NCBI RefSeq assembly: GCF_000293885.2
Contig: NZ_CP010945.1
Span: 5,848,001-5,912,000 of the forward strand
Length of the DNA stretch: 64,000 nucleotides
Reading direction: 5' to 3'
Source: Pseudomonas fluorescens NCIMB 11764
GTDB lineage: Bacteria > Pseudomonadota > Gammaproteobacteria > Pseudomonadales > Pseudomonadaceae
Part shown: positions 18,154-27,099 of the stretch, one piece after another
Layout of the letters: every line of letters starts with the position of its first letter
How positions within the stretch are numbered: position 1 is the first letter of the stretch
Translations under genes and position numbers: made by a program
The notes under the pieces: generated by a model
The model's database searches: none
Told to the model about the DNA's origin: nothing
The model's input: the letters and a program-made list of their open reading frames with translations, nothing else

Positions 18154-18517
18154 AATACCGAACGCCGGTTCAGTCGGGTTTGGTGTCGGAGCGTTTGGGG
18201 TATCTGCGTCTCGGCGGTAACGGCTGACAGGGGTTTCCACCCCTGCGGCGGGCTACGTGGAGAAACACAACGCCGCCCGGCACCCGGAAACCGGGTGCAC
18301 CGGCAATTTTGGCGAACCCGGTGTTCGGGTATGACACCGGTCAACTGGAGCTGGCTTGCCGGCTCCTACAAGGGAAATACGTACGCCCCGCCGCAATTAA
18401 GGAGAACGCGGATAGCAAAAGAGCCAGGCCGGCCGGCAGGCCGTCTCGGCAACGAACGGAACCCATGGGCTATTCTGCTGCCAACCTAAGTATCCATCGA
18501 ATACACAGGAGGTTTGC
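18154..18517. other. Intergenic region with perfect hairpin and solitary REP
   Basis: No gene is supported in these 364 bases. They hold a perfect hairpin at 18280-18298 (GCACCCGG-AAA-CCGGGTGC, no T-run), a second small palindrome near 18317-18331, and a single REP-like unit (GGAGCTGGCTTGCCGGCTCC, 18347-18366). Confidence 0.5.
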
Positions 18518-19339
18518 ATGCGGACCCTGGAACTGGCCGGCATCCACGTACCCGTCATCGGCCAAGGCACCTGGCGCACGGGCGAGGATCCCGCTCGATA
18601 CCGCGAAGAAGTCGCCGCGCTGCGCCTGGGCATCGAGTTGGGCATGACCCTGATCGACACCGCTGAAATGTATGCCGAAGGTGGCGCCGAAGAGGTGGTG
18701 GGCGAAGCGATTGCCGGCAGGCGCGACGAGGTGTTTCTCGTCAGCAAGGTCTATCCGCACAACGCCAGCCGCAAAGGCATTCCGCAGGCCTGCGAGCGTA
18801 GCCTGCGCCGCTTGAACACTGACTACATCGACTTGTACCTGTTGCACTGGCGCGGCCAGTATCCGCTTGAAGAAACCGTCGAAGCCTTCGAGCGCCTGCG
18901 CGAAGACGGCAAGATCGGTCGGTGGGGCGTGTCCAATTTCGATGTGGATGACCTTCAGGAACTGGCCTCCCCGGCGTGCGCCACCAATCAAGTGCTCTAC
19001 AACCTGGAGGAACGAGGCATAGAATTTGATTTACTGCCGTGGTGTCAGCGGCATCGGCAGCCGTTGATGGCGTACTGCCCCATCGGCCAGGGCGGGAAGC
19101 TGCTGACCCACCCGACGCTCAATCAGGTGGCCGCTCGTCACAGTGTGGCGCCGGCACAGATAGCGCTGGCATGGATTCTGCGACAGGAGGGTGTGATCGC
19201 CATTCCCAAAGCGGTTCTGCCTGAACACGTGCATTTGAATGCGCAAGCCGCGCAATTACGGCTTGAGGCCGGGGATCTGGAGGCGCTGGACCAAGCGTTT
19301 CGCGCGCCACAACGCAAACAGCGACTGGCCATGGTCTGA
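18518..19339 (+). CDS. Aldo/keto reductase (YeaE-like)
   Basis: At 273 residues with an AGGAGG site five bases before the ATG, this is a single-domain (beta/alpha)8 NADPH-dependent reductase. The catalytic tetrad is visible: Asp and Tyr in LIDTAEMYAEGG, Lys in VFLVSKVYP and His in LYLLHWRG. The later segment GKIGRWGVSNFD is also a family signature. Related enzymes reduce methylglyoxal and other aldehydes. The physiological substrate is unknown. The DUF1810 gene begins 29 bases downstream and may be cotranscribed. Confidence 0.88.
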   Translation: MRTLELAGIHVPVIGQGTWRTGEDPARYREEVAALRLGIELGMTLIDTAEMYAEGGAEEVVGEAIAGRRDEVFLVSKVYPHNASRKGIPQACERSLRRLNTDYIDLYLLHWRGQYPLEETVEAFERLREDGKIGRWGVSNFDVDDLQELASPACATNQVLYNLEERGIEFDLLPWCQRHRQPLMAYCPIGQGGKLLTHPTLNQVAARHSVAPAQIALAWILRQEGVIAIPKAVLPEHVHLNAQAAQLRLEAGDLEALDQAFRAPQRKQRLAMV

Positions 19340-19368
19340 GCCAGCGCGGTGTTGTCAGAGGGCTTCTC

Positions 19369-19839
19369 ATGAGAAGCACCGATCAGCTCGACGCCTTCAA
19401 CCTGCAGCGCTTTATCCAGGCGCAGGACCCGGTGTTCGAGCGAGTGAAAAAAGAACTCGGCACAGGACGAAAGCGCAGTCACTGGATGTGGTTCATCTTT
19501 CCGCAATTCGCCGGGCTGGGCGGCAGCAAGATGTCTCAGCACTTCGCAATCCGTTCAGGCGCAGAGGCAACGGCCTACCTGAACCATCCCCGGCTGGGTG
19601 CCCGCCTCCTTGACTGCACACAAAAGGTGCTGGATATCCCGGACGGCTCCATCAGCGAAATTTTCGGCCATCCGGACGACATTAAATTTCGTTCATCGAT
19701 GACCCTGTTCGCGCAGTTCGCCCCGGATGACAGCCTGTTCCATCAGGCACTGGACCGCTATTTCCACGGTATTGCGGACGAGTGGACGTTAACCCTGCTG
19801 GACTCAAAACAAGCCCAGTTGCCCCCCAATCAGGGTTGA
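19369..19839 (+). CDS. DUF1810 domain-containing protein
   Basis: The 156-residue cytoplasmic protein matches the DUF1810 pattern: [21 protein letters not shown] at the start, then [15 protein letters not shown] and a C-terminal DKNTLxLLD-like segment. The length fits the family. No biochemical role is established. The last 36 bases overlap the 3' end of the convergent polB gene, so transcription of the two may interfere. Confidence 0.85.
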   Translation: MRSTDQLDAFNLQRFIQAQDPVFERVKKELGTGRKRSHWMWFIFPQFAGLGGSKMSQHFAIRSGAEATAYLNHPRLGARLLDCTQKVLDIPDGSISEIFGHPDDIKFRSSMTLFAQFAPDDSLFHQALDRYFHGIADEWTLTLLDSKQAQLPPNQG

Positions 19840-22167
19840 GAAATCGTCGTCCACGAACGGCAGGATCGCATCGGCCACCGGTTGCAGCTGCCGGGTGACG
19901 TAATGGTCGTAATCGATCGGCGCACTGCGGATCTCCAGCGGCTCGGGCCCGGCGACGGTGATCACGTAGCTGATCCAGCCGCCGTTCTGGTATTGCCGCG
20001 GCCGACCCTGCTGATCGTTGTAATCGTCGGCAGTCCGCGCCGCGCGCACATGCGGGGGGACGTTGCGTTCGTAGTCATCCAGGGTCCGGCGCAGGCGCTT
20101 GCGATAGATCAAGCGATCATCGAACTCGCCCGCCAGGGTTTTGCGCACGTACTCACGCACATAATCCTGATAAGGCTGGCGGTGGAAGATCCGCGTGTAC
20201 AGCTCTTGCTGGAATTGCCGCGCCAGCAGCGACCAGTCGGTGCGTACGGTTTCCAGCCCCTTGTAGACCATCTCGTCAGTGCCGTCGTCACGTGTGATCA
20301 GCCCGGCATAACGCTTCTTGCTGCCCTCTTCGGCGCCACGAATGGTCGGCATCAGAAAGCGTTTGTAGTGGGTTTCGAACTGCAACTCCAGTGCGCTTTC
20401 CAGCCCGTATTCCTGTTGGACATGCTCGCGCCACCACTGGTTGACGTGGTCCACCAGCGCGCGGCCGATCTGCGCCGCTTCCTGCTGACCGTGGGCTCGG
20501 CGCAACCAGACAAATGTCGAGTCGGTGTCACCGTAGATCACCGTGTGCCCCTGGGCTTCGATCAGTTGCCGGGTGCGCAGCATGATTTCGTGGCCGCGTA
20601 ACGTGATCGACGAGGCCAGACGTGTATCGAAGAAGCGGCAACCACTGGAACCGAGTACGCCGTAGAAGGCGTTCATGATGATCTTCAGCGCCTGGGACAA
20701 CGGCGCGTTGTGTTCGCGCTTGGCGGTTTCGCGGCCTTCGGCGACCCGGGCGACGATGGCCGGCAGGCAATGCCGGGTCCTGGAAAAACGCGCACCGCGG
20801 AAACCGGGCACGGACTCGCTGTCATCGGGATGCTTGAGCCCTTCGATCAGGCCCACCGGGTCGATGAGGAAGGTGCGAATGATCGACGGATAGAGGCTTT
20901 TGTAGTCGAGTACCAGCACCGATTCGTACAGGCCCGGCTGCGAGTCCATGACAAACCCGCCGGGGCTGGCCTGCGCCGGTTTGGTTCCGAGGTTGGGCGC
21001 GACGAAACCCTGGCGGTGCATCAGCGGCATGTACAGGTGCGTGAAGGCCGCTACCGAACCACCACTGCGATCCGCCGGTAATCCGGTGACGCTGGCTCGC
21101 TCAAGCAGGAAAGTGAGCAATTGGGTCTTGGCGAAAATCCGCGTGACCAGTTCGCAGTCCTTGAGGTTGTAGGTGGCCAGGGCCGGTTTGTCCTCGGCGA
21201 ACATGCGGTTGATTTCGTCCATGCGCTGGTACGGCGTACTGATCGCCTTGCCTTCGCCAAGCAAGGTTTGCGCGACGTTTTCCAGGCTGAACGAGGGGAA
21301 ACTCCAGGTCGCCGAGCGCAGGGATTCGATGCCATCGATGATCAATCGCCCGGCGGCCGAAGCGAAGTAATGGTTGCGGCTGCCGTGTTCACGCCACTGC
21401 ATTTCTTCGCCGCCCCGCCCCAGTTTCAGCGGCACCGCGAGCCGTCGTGCGTGTTCGTGCAGCACGCGCAGATCGAACTGCACAACGTTCCAGCCGATGA
21501 TCGCGTCCGGGTCATGCCGGGCGAACCACTCGTTGAGTTTTTTCAGCAGCAGGGTTCGGGAGTCGCAATATTCGAGCTGGAAATCCACCTCGCTGTCGTC
21601 GCCATTCGGCGGGCCGAGCATGTAGACCTGGCGCTCGCCGCAGCCTTCCAGGGCAATGGAATACAGATCGCCTTGCGCGGTGGTTTCGATGTCCAGGGAC
21701 ACCAGCCGGAGCGTTGGCCGATAGTCGGGGTCGGGTTTCATCTGCGCGTCGAGCAGCAGGCCTTCGGCATTCGGTGTGCCACCGAAGATCACCGGCGCCG
21801 TGATGAAGCGCTCCATCATGTAGCGTTCCGGCGGGCGCACATCGCCCTCGAACAGCTCGACGCCAGCCCTGCGCAGCGCGGTGTCCAGGCGCATCAACTG
21901 ACCGTGCTGCCGGCAATACAGGCCGAGCACCGGGCGATGTTCGAAATCCAGCAGAGCCAAGGGTTTGAGCTCGACGTTTTTTTCGTCGCGCAGCACTTGC
22001 TCCGCCTGTTCACGCTGCTCGGCCGGGATGAACGCCACCGATGGTTGATGCGGCAGGCGGATGCACCGGGGACCGGTGTCGGTCGCCAGCCAGAACTCGA
22101 CTTCCGTACCGGCCGGGGTATCGCGCCAATGCCGGGTCAGGACGAAGCCCCGCTGTAAATCCACCAC
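19804..22167 (-). CDS. polB: DNA polymerase II (family B)
   Basis: The 787-residue protein has the full family B layout. The 3'-5' exonuclease motifs are DIETT (~156), [14 protein letters not shown] (~225) and [11 protein letters not shown] (~325). The polymerase motifs are [10 protein letters not shown] (A, ~420), [13 protein letters not shown] (B, ~495) and YGDTDSTFV (C, ~545). It matches bacterial Pol II in length and acts in replication restart and lesion bypass. The start is GTG with GAGG upstream. No SOS box (CTGT-N8-ACAG) was found in the short upstream region, so LexA control is not shown. Confidence 0.95.
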   Translation of the reverse strand: MVDLQRGFVLTRHWRDTPAGTEVEFWLATDTGPRCIRLPHQPSVAFIPAEQREQAEQVLRDEKNVELKPLALLDFEHRPVLGLYCRQHGQLMRLDTALRRAGVELFEGDVRPPERYMMERFITAPVIFGGTPNAEGLLLDAQMKPDPDYRPTLRLVSLDIETTAQGDLYSIALEGCGERQVYMLGPPNGDDSEVDFQLEYCDSRTLLLKKLNEWFARHDPDAIIGWNVVQFDLRVLHEHARRLAVPLKLGRGGEEMQWREHGSRNHYFASAAGRLIIDGIESLRSATWSFPSFSLENVAQTLLGEGKAISTPYQRMDEINRMFAEDKPALATYNLKDCELVTRIFAKTQLLTFLLERASVTGLPADRSGGSVAAFTHLYMPLMHRQGFVAPNLGTKPAQASPGGFVMDSQPGLYESVLVLDYKSLYPSIIRTFLIDPVGLIEGLKHPDDSESVPGFRGARFSRTRHCLPAIVARVAEGRETAKREHNAPLSQALKIIMNAFYGVLGSSGCRFFDTRLASSITLRGHEIMLRTRQLIEAQGHTVIYGDTDSTFVWLRRAHGQQEAAQIGRALVDHVNQWWREHVQQEYGLESALELQFETHYKRFLMPTIRGAEEGSKKRYAGLITRDDGTDEMVYKGLETVRTDWSLLARQFQQELYTRIFHRQPYQDYVREYVRKTLAGEFDDRLIYRKRLRRTLDDYERNVPPHVRAARTADDYNDQQGRPRQYQNGGWISYVITVAGPEPLEIRSAPIDYDHYVTRQLQPVADAILPFVDDDFSTLIGGQLGLF

Positions 22168-22381
22168 TGCAACCTCAAATCCGATTCAGGTGGCAATTCT
22201 ACGCGTCATCGCAGGCGATAGCGCTCCTGAAGTGGGTGCCCGCAGTGGGTGCGCGTTTGCGCTTTTTTGAAGAAAAACCGCTGAATGACGTTTTTTGCGC
22301 GTTATCTGCCGCTTTCTGCCTTGCCCTCAGCGCTTGCGTCTACGATTCTTCAAGAACAACGACAACACCCGAGAAGCCACC

Positions 22382-22822
22382 ATGAAAACCGTCGCCCAAC
22401 TGCTCAAGTTGAAAGATCAGAAAAATCAGGAAGTGCATCAGATCAAGCCGGATCACATGGTGCTGGAAGCGCTGATGAAGATGGCCGAGAAGAACGTCGG
22501 TGCCTTGCTGGTGGTAGAGAATGAAGAAGTGCTGGGCATCATCAGTGAACGTGACTACGCGCGCAAACTGGTGCTGCATGGCCGTTCTTCGGTGGGCACG
22601 CCGGTGCGCGACATCATGGTGTCACCGGTGATCACCGTGGACACCCATCAAACCGTCGATACCTGCCTGGGCATCATGTCCGACAAACGCCTGCGCCACC
22701 TGCCGGTGGTGGAGAACGGCAAGCTGATCGGGTTGCTGTCGATCGGCGACCTGGTCAAGGAAGCCATCGCCGAACAGGCTGAACTGATTCGTCAGTTGGA
22801 GCAGTACATTCGCGGCGAATAA
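22382..22822 (+). CDS. Tandem CBS-domain protein
   Basis: The ATG at 22382 gives 146 residues consisting almost only of a CBS pair. CBS1 covers ~15-70 (VLEALMKMAEKNVGALLVV, then LGIISERDYARKL) and CBS2 covers ~75-135 (VITVDTHQTVDTCLGIMSD, then LIGLLSIGDLVKEAI). Such stand-alone Bateman modules bind adenine nucleotides and may sense energy charge. No fused enzyme or transporter is present. A REP-like palindrome follows the stop. Confidence 0.88.
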   Translation: MKTVAQLLKLKDQKNQEVHQIKPDHMVLEALMKMAEKNVGALLVVENEEVLGIISERDYARKLVLHGRSSVGTPVRDIMVSPVITVDTHQTVDTCLGIMSDKRLRHLPVVENGKLIGLLSIGDLVKEAIAEQAELIRQLEQYIRGE

Positions 22823-22827
22823 GTGCA

Positions 22828-22889
22828 GATCAAAAGATCGCAGCCTTCGGCAGCGCCTACATTGAGAGGGTGTTTACACTCTAGCGATC
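22828..22889. repeat. REP element (GATCGCAGCCTTCGGCAGCGCCTAC family), possible terminator
   Basis: AAAAGATCGCAG at the left and CTAGCGATCTTTT at the right bracket one copy of the third REP family. The outer AAAAGATCG/CGATCTTTT arms could end transcription of both convergent neighbours. Confidence 0.7.
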
Positions 22890-22892
22890 TTT

Positions 22893-23516
22893 TCAGGATG
22901 GCCAATGCCGCGCAAAGACCGGTGCCAGTGTCGGGTGCCGGTCGATTCGCTCCAGCCAGGCGAAAAACCCCGGTCGGGCGCTGCGCAAATGTTCCCGGCT
23001 GCCCGCCCAACGCGTAATTACCGCCGCCAACACATCAAGCGCCCCGGGCGACTCATCGCCCAGATACAACTCGCCCGAGAACTGATCGGCGAACACCTCC
23101 CAACTCCAGTGCAGTCGGTCGCGAGCGCCCGCCATGAGGTTGTCTCTGGAGGGCTTGTCCGCCACGGCCAGCCACCGTTCCGGATAGTCGATGATGCCGA
23201 TCGCCGCATAACAATTGCTGACGATATACACCAGGCCACGGATCGCCTGGTCGCGTTCGACGGCGTTATCCGGCAGCAGGTTCGACTTGGGAAACGTGAG
23301 CCCGAGATGAATAAGGATCGCCGCACTTTCCGTGAGAACGCTGCCGTCGGGCAGCTGCAAGGTCGGAATCTGCTTGAGCGGGTTGAGTTTCTCCAGGGCG
23401 TGGGCCGCCTCCGTGGAGACCTCGACGTCGATGAAGCGGTAAGGAATCTCGCAGAGTTCCAGCGCGGCTTCGATGGCGGCGGCGCCGGAGTTCTGGTGTC
23501 CGTATAGCTGATACAT
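22893..23516 (-). CDS. Glutathione S-transferase family protein
   Basis: The 207-residue protein has an N-terminal thioredoxin-like domain (MYQLYGHQNSGAAAIEAALE) with the glutathione-binding segment QIPTLQLPDGSVLTESAAI (~50-68, cis-Pro and the ES pair) and an all-helical C-terminal domain from ~85. This is a typical bacterial GST size. A serine/asparagine pair near residue 9-10 is the likely active-site region. The substrate is unknown and the gene is solitary. Confidence 0.85.
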   Translation of the reverse strand: MYQLYGHQNSGAAAIEAALELCEIPYRFIDVEVSTEAAHALEKLNPLKQIPTLQLPDGSVLTESAAILIHLGLTFPKSNLLPDNAVERDQAIRGLVYIVSNCYAAIGIIDYPERWLAVADKPSRDNLMAGARDRLHWSWEVFADQFSGELYLGDESPGALDVLAAVITRWAGSREHLRSARPGFFAWLERIDRHPTLAPVFARHWPS

Positions 23517-23662
23517 ATCGCGCTCCTGGCGAGACGAACAGATAGTCAGTAGACGAGCGGGTACAGGTCACGTTCCCTGCCATTTGGCGGATCGATGCAG
23601 GTAAGATGCGCGATCCCGGGGTTCTCTTTCAGTACCCCCGCAGCACTCTTCAAGGAAAGACC

Positions 23663-24457
23663 ATGCGCCAACAGGATGGCCAGCGCGCCTCACTTTTTCG
23701 TACCTTCGGGTTCATTCTGGCCTGCCTGGCGATAAGTGCCTGCTCGCCGAGCGACCATTCGTCATCGGCCAGTCTAGCCGGTGAACAAGGGCGTGGCGGG
23801 GCCATGCTCGCCTATGAACACGAACTGCAGCTGTTGCTGCCCCAGGCACTCATCGCCCCGCGCTTGCAGGCCACACGTGAGGCGTGCGAAACCGCGCGTT
23901 TCGGCGCCTGCAACGTGTTACGCATCGAGCAAGGCGCAGGCCGTGCCGACATCACCTTGCGCATCGCACCGGCCGGCGTCGAACCGCTGGTGGCCATGGC
24001 CGCCGAGGGCGGAGAACTGGGTCAGCGGATCACCAGTGCCGAAGACCTGGCCGATGTCGTGGACGACACCCGCCGACGTCAGGAACGACTCAAGGCCCAA
24101 CAGCAGCGTCTGGATGAACTGGCGACCCGCAAGGACATCAGCGTCACTGACCTGATCACCCTGAGCAAGGAACAGGCCGGGATCGAGAACGATCTGCAAG
24201 CCCTGGCGCAGATTGCCGCCGGGCACCAGCGGCGTCTGGACACCAATCGAGTCACGCTGTCGTTCCTGCCAACGGGCGCCAGCAGTCGCTCGTCGCACCT
24301 GAGCCAGGCGTTCAGCAATTTGCTCGACAACCTCGCCGACGGCGCCGCCGATGCGCTGGAAAAAACCAGCTACGCACTGCCCTTCCTGATCCTCGCGTTC
24401 CCGCTGTTCATGCTGTGGGTCTGGTTGTGGCGCAAATTTGTTCGGCGTCGGACCTGA
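23663..24457 (+). CDS. DUF4349 domain-containing lipoprotein
   Basis: The ATG at 23663 has AAGGAAAG at good spacing; 23606 lacks a site. The 264-residue product has a lipobox LAISAC near 27-32, a soluble domain, a central coiled-coil rich in Arg, Gln and Leu (~135-190, RRQERLKAQQQRLDELATR) and a C-terminal membrane helix (YALPFLILAFPLFMLWVWLW) with a basic end. It is anchored in the envelope at both ends. No function is known for the family. Confidence 0.82.
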   Translation: MRQQDGQRASLFRTFGFILACLAISACSPSDHSSSASLAGEQGRGGAMLAYEHELQLLLPQALIAPRLQATREACETARFGACNVLRIEQGAGRADITLRIAPAGVEPLVAMAAEGGELGQRITSAEDLADVVDDTRRRQERLKAQQQRLDELATRKDISVTDLITLSKEQAGIENDLQALAQIAAGHQRRLDTNRVTLSFLPTGASSRSSHLSQAFSNLLDNLADGAADALEKTSYALPFLILAFPLFMLWVWLWRKFVRRRT

Positions 24458-24585
24458 GTCGGGCTGGCGCCAACGGCATTCAATTATTTTTTTTTGCCAC
24501 TGCATCCAAATCGCTTTTCGCCGGGTAGTCCTTGTAGCAGCCCTTGTTGCTGCACAGCGGATGACTCATTAACGGAGAGAATGTC

Positions 24586-25107
24586 ATGAACGCCAGACAC
24601 CTGATTTGCCTTGCTGCTTTGTTCACCGCAGCGCCTGCGGCCTTTGCCCAGACCGGTCTGCCCGACACCATCAAGGTTCCGGACGGGCACAAGGTTGCCA
24701 TGGAAACCACCGGCGTCGGTGAGATCACCTACGAATGCCGTGACAAGGCCAACATGGCCGGCCAGACAGAGTGGGTGTTTGTCGGGCCAAAGGCGGTGCT
24801 CAATGATCGCGCTGGCAAGCAAGTCGGCACCTACTTCGGCCCCCCGGCGACCTGGCAAGCGAAGGATGGCTCGAAAGTCACCGGCACCCAACTGGCCGTC
24901 GCACCGTCGAGCCCGGGCAATCTGCCCTATCAACTGGTCAAGGCCAATCCGGCCGAGGGCAAAGGTGCGATGAGCGGCGTCAGTTACATCCAGCGCGTGG
25001 CCCTCAAAGGGGGTGTCGCCCCGAGCGCCGAGTGCACGGCGGCTAACAAGGGCAAGCAGGAAGTGGTGAAGTATCAGGCGGATTACATTTTCTGGGCGGC
25101 CAGCTAA
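24586..25107 (+). CDS. DUF3455 domain-containing secreted protein
   Basis: The 173-residue protein has a signal peptide ending FAQ (~1-22) and a DUF3455 domain filling the rest, with the pattern LPDTIKVPDGHKVAMETTG, a short Cys in ITYECRDK and a second Cys near the end (SAECTAAN). It is probably periplasmic and disulfide-bonded. It lies immediately upstream of an ECF sigma and anti-sigma pair on the same strand, so it is a likely member or target of that regulon. GGAG precedes the start. Confidence 0.85.
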   Translation: MNARHLICLAALFTAAPAAFAQTGLPDTIKVPDGHKVAMETTGVGEITYECRDKANMAGQTEWVFVGPKAVLNDRAGKQVGTYFGPPATWQAKDGSKVTGTQLAVAPSSPGNLPYQLVKANPAEGKGAMSGVSYIQRVALKGGVAPSAECTAANKGKQEVVKYQADYIFWAAS

Positions 25108-25129
25108 CCCTCGGCCTGACGCAATCCTG

Positions 25130-25165
25130 TGCAGGAGCCGGCTTGCTGCGAGCGGTTCCTACAGG
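25130..25165. repeat. Single REP unit
   Basis: TGTGCAGGAGCCGGCTTGCT followed by a matching GCGAGCGGTTCCTACA arm forms one hairpin between the DUF3455 and sigma-factor genes. Confidence 0.6.
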
Positions 25166-25221
25166 AATGGGGATTGTTTGCTAGATTGCATTTGGACTGC
25201 CCCACATTACGGCTGAGATCT

Positions 25222-25749
25222 GTGTCCTTGCCCGAACCCATTTTCGACTATGAAGCTCACCTCGCCGCGTGTGGTCGGGGCGAGCGTCAGGCCTTGCGCG
25301 ATTTGTATGTGCAGGAGAGTCCGCGCCTGCTCGGCGTGGCCAGGCGCCTGGTGCGCGACACCGCGCTGGCCGAAGACATCGTCCACGATGCGTTCCTCAA
25401 GATCTGGGCCGGCGCTGCGGGTTTCGACCCGACGCGGGGGTCGGCACGGGGCTGGATGTTCAGCGTGACCCGGCATCTGGCGCTCAACTTCATCCGTGAC
25501 AACAGCCGCGAAATCCAGGGCGATATCGACGTGCAGAACGACGCTGAAACCTTCGATGCCCAGGTGCACTCCTCGCGCATTCATCTGTGCCTGGAGCAGT
25601 TGGACCCTGCGCGGCGCAGCTGCATCCTGCACGCCTACGTCGACGGTTATTCCCATGCACAAATTTCACGCAAACTCGGCACCCCGCTGGGCACTGTCAA
25701 AGCGTGGATCAAAAGGAGCCTGACGGCATTGCGGGAGTGCATGGGATGA
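25222..25749 (+). CDS. ECF RNA polymerase sigma factor
   Basis: The GTG at 25222 gives 175 residues; upstream in-frame codons run through REP DNA. Region 2 covers ~20-85, with LLGVARRLVRDTALAEDIV and the DNA-melting segment GSARGWMFSVTRHLALN. Region 4 covers ~120-170 (RSCILHAYVDGYSHAQIS, then LGTPLGTVKAWIKRSL). The last bases overlap the anti-sigma start (ATGA), showing translational coupling. It should direct an envelope-stress or oxidative-type regulon including its own operon. The signal is unknown. Confidence 0.9.
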   Translation: MSLPEPIFDYEAHLAACGRGERQALRDLYVQESPRLLGVARRLVRDTALAEDIVHDAFLKIWAGAAGFDPTRGSARGWMFSVTRHLALNFIRDNSREIQGDIDVQNDAETFDAQVHSSRIHLCLEQLDPARRSCILHAYVDGYSHAQISRKLGTPLGTVKAWIKRSLTALRECMG

Positions 25750-26456
25750 CGATCAGGCCTGTGGATGAGACCCCGGAGCAACTCGACGAACTGGCCAGCG
25801 AGTATGTGCTGGGTACGCTCTCGGACGAACGACGCCGCACGGTACAGCGACGCCTGCCCGACGATGCCGAACTGCGCCAGGCGGTCGACACCTGGGAGCG
25901 TCGCTTGTTGGGCCTGACTGACTTTGCCCAACCCGAGACGCCCTCGCCCGCGCTGTGGCAGCGCATCGAGCGCAGCGTCACCGCCCTGACCCGAGCGCCA
26001 AAGGTCGAACCGTCATCCTGGTGGAATCGGTTACCGCTGTGGCGCGGGCTCGCCGGTGCGGGGCTGGCGGCCACGTTGCTGCTCGGCACGCTGCTGCTCA
26101 CGCAAACCACGGTCAAGCCGACTTACCTGGTGGTGCTGGTCGCGCCACAGGACAAATCACCGGGCTGGGTGATTTCTGCCAGCAATCCCAGGGAAATCCA
26201 GTTGATTCCGCTGGGGGTCGCGCAGGTTCCGGAAGACAAGGCGCTGGAGTTCTGGACCAAGGCCGAAGGCTGGCAAGGGCCGGTGTCGCTGGGCTTGGTC
26301 AAACCGGGGCAAACGCTGTCGGTGCCTGTGGATAAACTGCCGCCGCTGCAACCCGACCAATTGTTCGAACTGACCCTGGAAAACCGCACCGGCTCGCCGA
26401 TCGGCAAGCCTACAGGGCCGATTCAGTTCATCGGGCGGGCGGTGAAGGTGATCTGA
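25746..26456 (+). CDS. Anti-sigma factor (RskA/ChrR-like, membrane)
   Basis: The 236-residue protein starts at the ATG overlapping the sigma factor stop. The N-terminal ~90 residues form an anti-sigma domain (EQLDELASEYVLGTLSDER, then RLPDDAELRQAV). A single membrane helix follows (GLAGAGLAATLLLGTLLL, ~105-125), then a periplasmic RskA-type C-terminal domain (~130-236) containing WVISASNPREIQLIPL and ALEFWTKAEG. It holds the sigma factor inactive at the membrane until an envelope signal acts. Inner membrane, single pass. Confidence 0.9.
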   Translation: MTIRPVDETPEQLDELASEYVLGTLSDERRRTVQRRLPDDAELRQAVDTWERRLLGLTDFAQPETPSPALWQRIERSVTALTRAPKVEPSSWWNRLPLWRGLAGAGLAATLLLGTLLLTQTTVKPTYLVVLVAPQDKSPGWVISASNPREIQLIPLGVAQVPEDKALEFWTKAEGWQGPVSLGLVKPGQTLSVPVDKLPPLQPDQLFELTLENRTGSPIGKPTGPIQFIGRAVKVI

Positions 26457-26659
26457 ACGTCACGCGCCTGCCCCCGTGTAGAAGCGTCGGTCAACTGACC
26501 TTAGCCAGCCGACGAATGAACCATCACGCCCACGCACGGGGAGTTACCCGATCCATCATTGCCGTCGATGTTCACCATCACGTCAATGAAGTTCTCTTAA
26601 AAATTCTGCGGCGTAACATCGGCTCCATACCAAACAACTACACCCCGGAGCACACACTC

Positions 26660-27022
26660 ATGAAACGCCAAATCCTCCTCAGCATCGCTTTCTCGGTTTT
26701 TGCAGTTAACGCTTTCGCCGCTTCTTCTGCTCACCCGGTTGTCGCTGAAGGCGGCTCGGATCGTCTGATTGAAAGCCGTGTGGCTGAGGGTGGTTCGGAT
26801 CGTCTGATCGAAAACCGCGTCGCCGAAGGTGGCTCTGATCGTCTGATCGAAAACCGCGTTGCCGAAGGTGGCTCTGATCGTCTGATCGAAAACCGCGTCG
26901 CCGAAGGTGGTTCCGACCGCCTGATCGAAAACCGCGTCGCCGAAGGTGGTTCTGATCGTCTGATCGAAAACCGCGTCGCCGAAGGTGGTTCCGACCGCCT
27001 GATCGAAAACCGTGCGGTGTGA
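26660..27022 (+). CDS. Small secreted protein of seven 13-residue tandem repeats
   Basis: This 120-residue protein has a clean signal peptide (MKRQILLSIAFSVFAVNAFA|A) and then almost only seven copies of VAEGGSDRLIENR (the first has ES for EN), ending AV. The mature repeats are acidic-basic alternating and have no Cys. The ATG at 26660 has GGAG ten bases before; an intrinsic terminator follows. The DNA repeats have a 39-base unit with mostly synonymous changes between copies. It has no assigned function that I know. A repeat-bearing exported peptide could bind surfaces or be processed into short peptides; both are guesses. Confidence 0.85.
   Translation: MKRQILLSIAFSVFAVNAFAASSAHPVVAEGGSDRLIESRVAEGGSDRLIENRVAEGGSDRLIENRVAEGGSDRLIENRVAEGGSDRLIENRVAEGGSDRLIENRVAEGGSDRLIENRAV
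26741..27013. repeat. Seven tandem 39-base coding repeats
   Basis: Seven consecutive 39-base units encode the 13-residue repeat. Differences between units are nearly all third-position changes, so selection appears to preserve the protein repeat. Confidence 0.95.
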
Positions 27023-27050
27023 ATGAATGACGTTACCGCAAGACTCGACA

Positions 27051-27081
27051 AAAAACCCGGCCTCATCAGCCGGGTTTTTTT
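27051..27081 (+). terminator. Rho-independent terminator
   Basis: AAAAACCCGGC, CTCATCA and GCCGGGTTTTTTT form a strong stem with T-run, 29 bases after the repeat-protein stop. It can also serve the convergent DUF1615 gene. Confidence 0.9.
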
Positions 27082-27099
27082 ACTCTTTTTTAAAACCGG

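Noticed and set aside
18280..18298. Perfect 8-base hairpin as terminator of galM
   Set aside because: There is no T-run and it is more than 120 bases from the stop; kept only as an unexplained palindrome.
22168..22381. LexA/SOS box ahead of polB
   Set aside because: No CTGT-N8-ACAG could be found in the short upstream region.
26741..27013. Seven direct repeats as a possible CRISPR array
   Set aside because: Repeats are contiguous with no spacers and encode a protein repeat in frame with a signal peptide.
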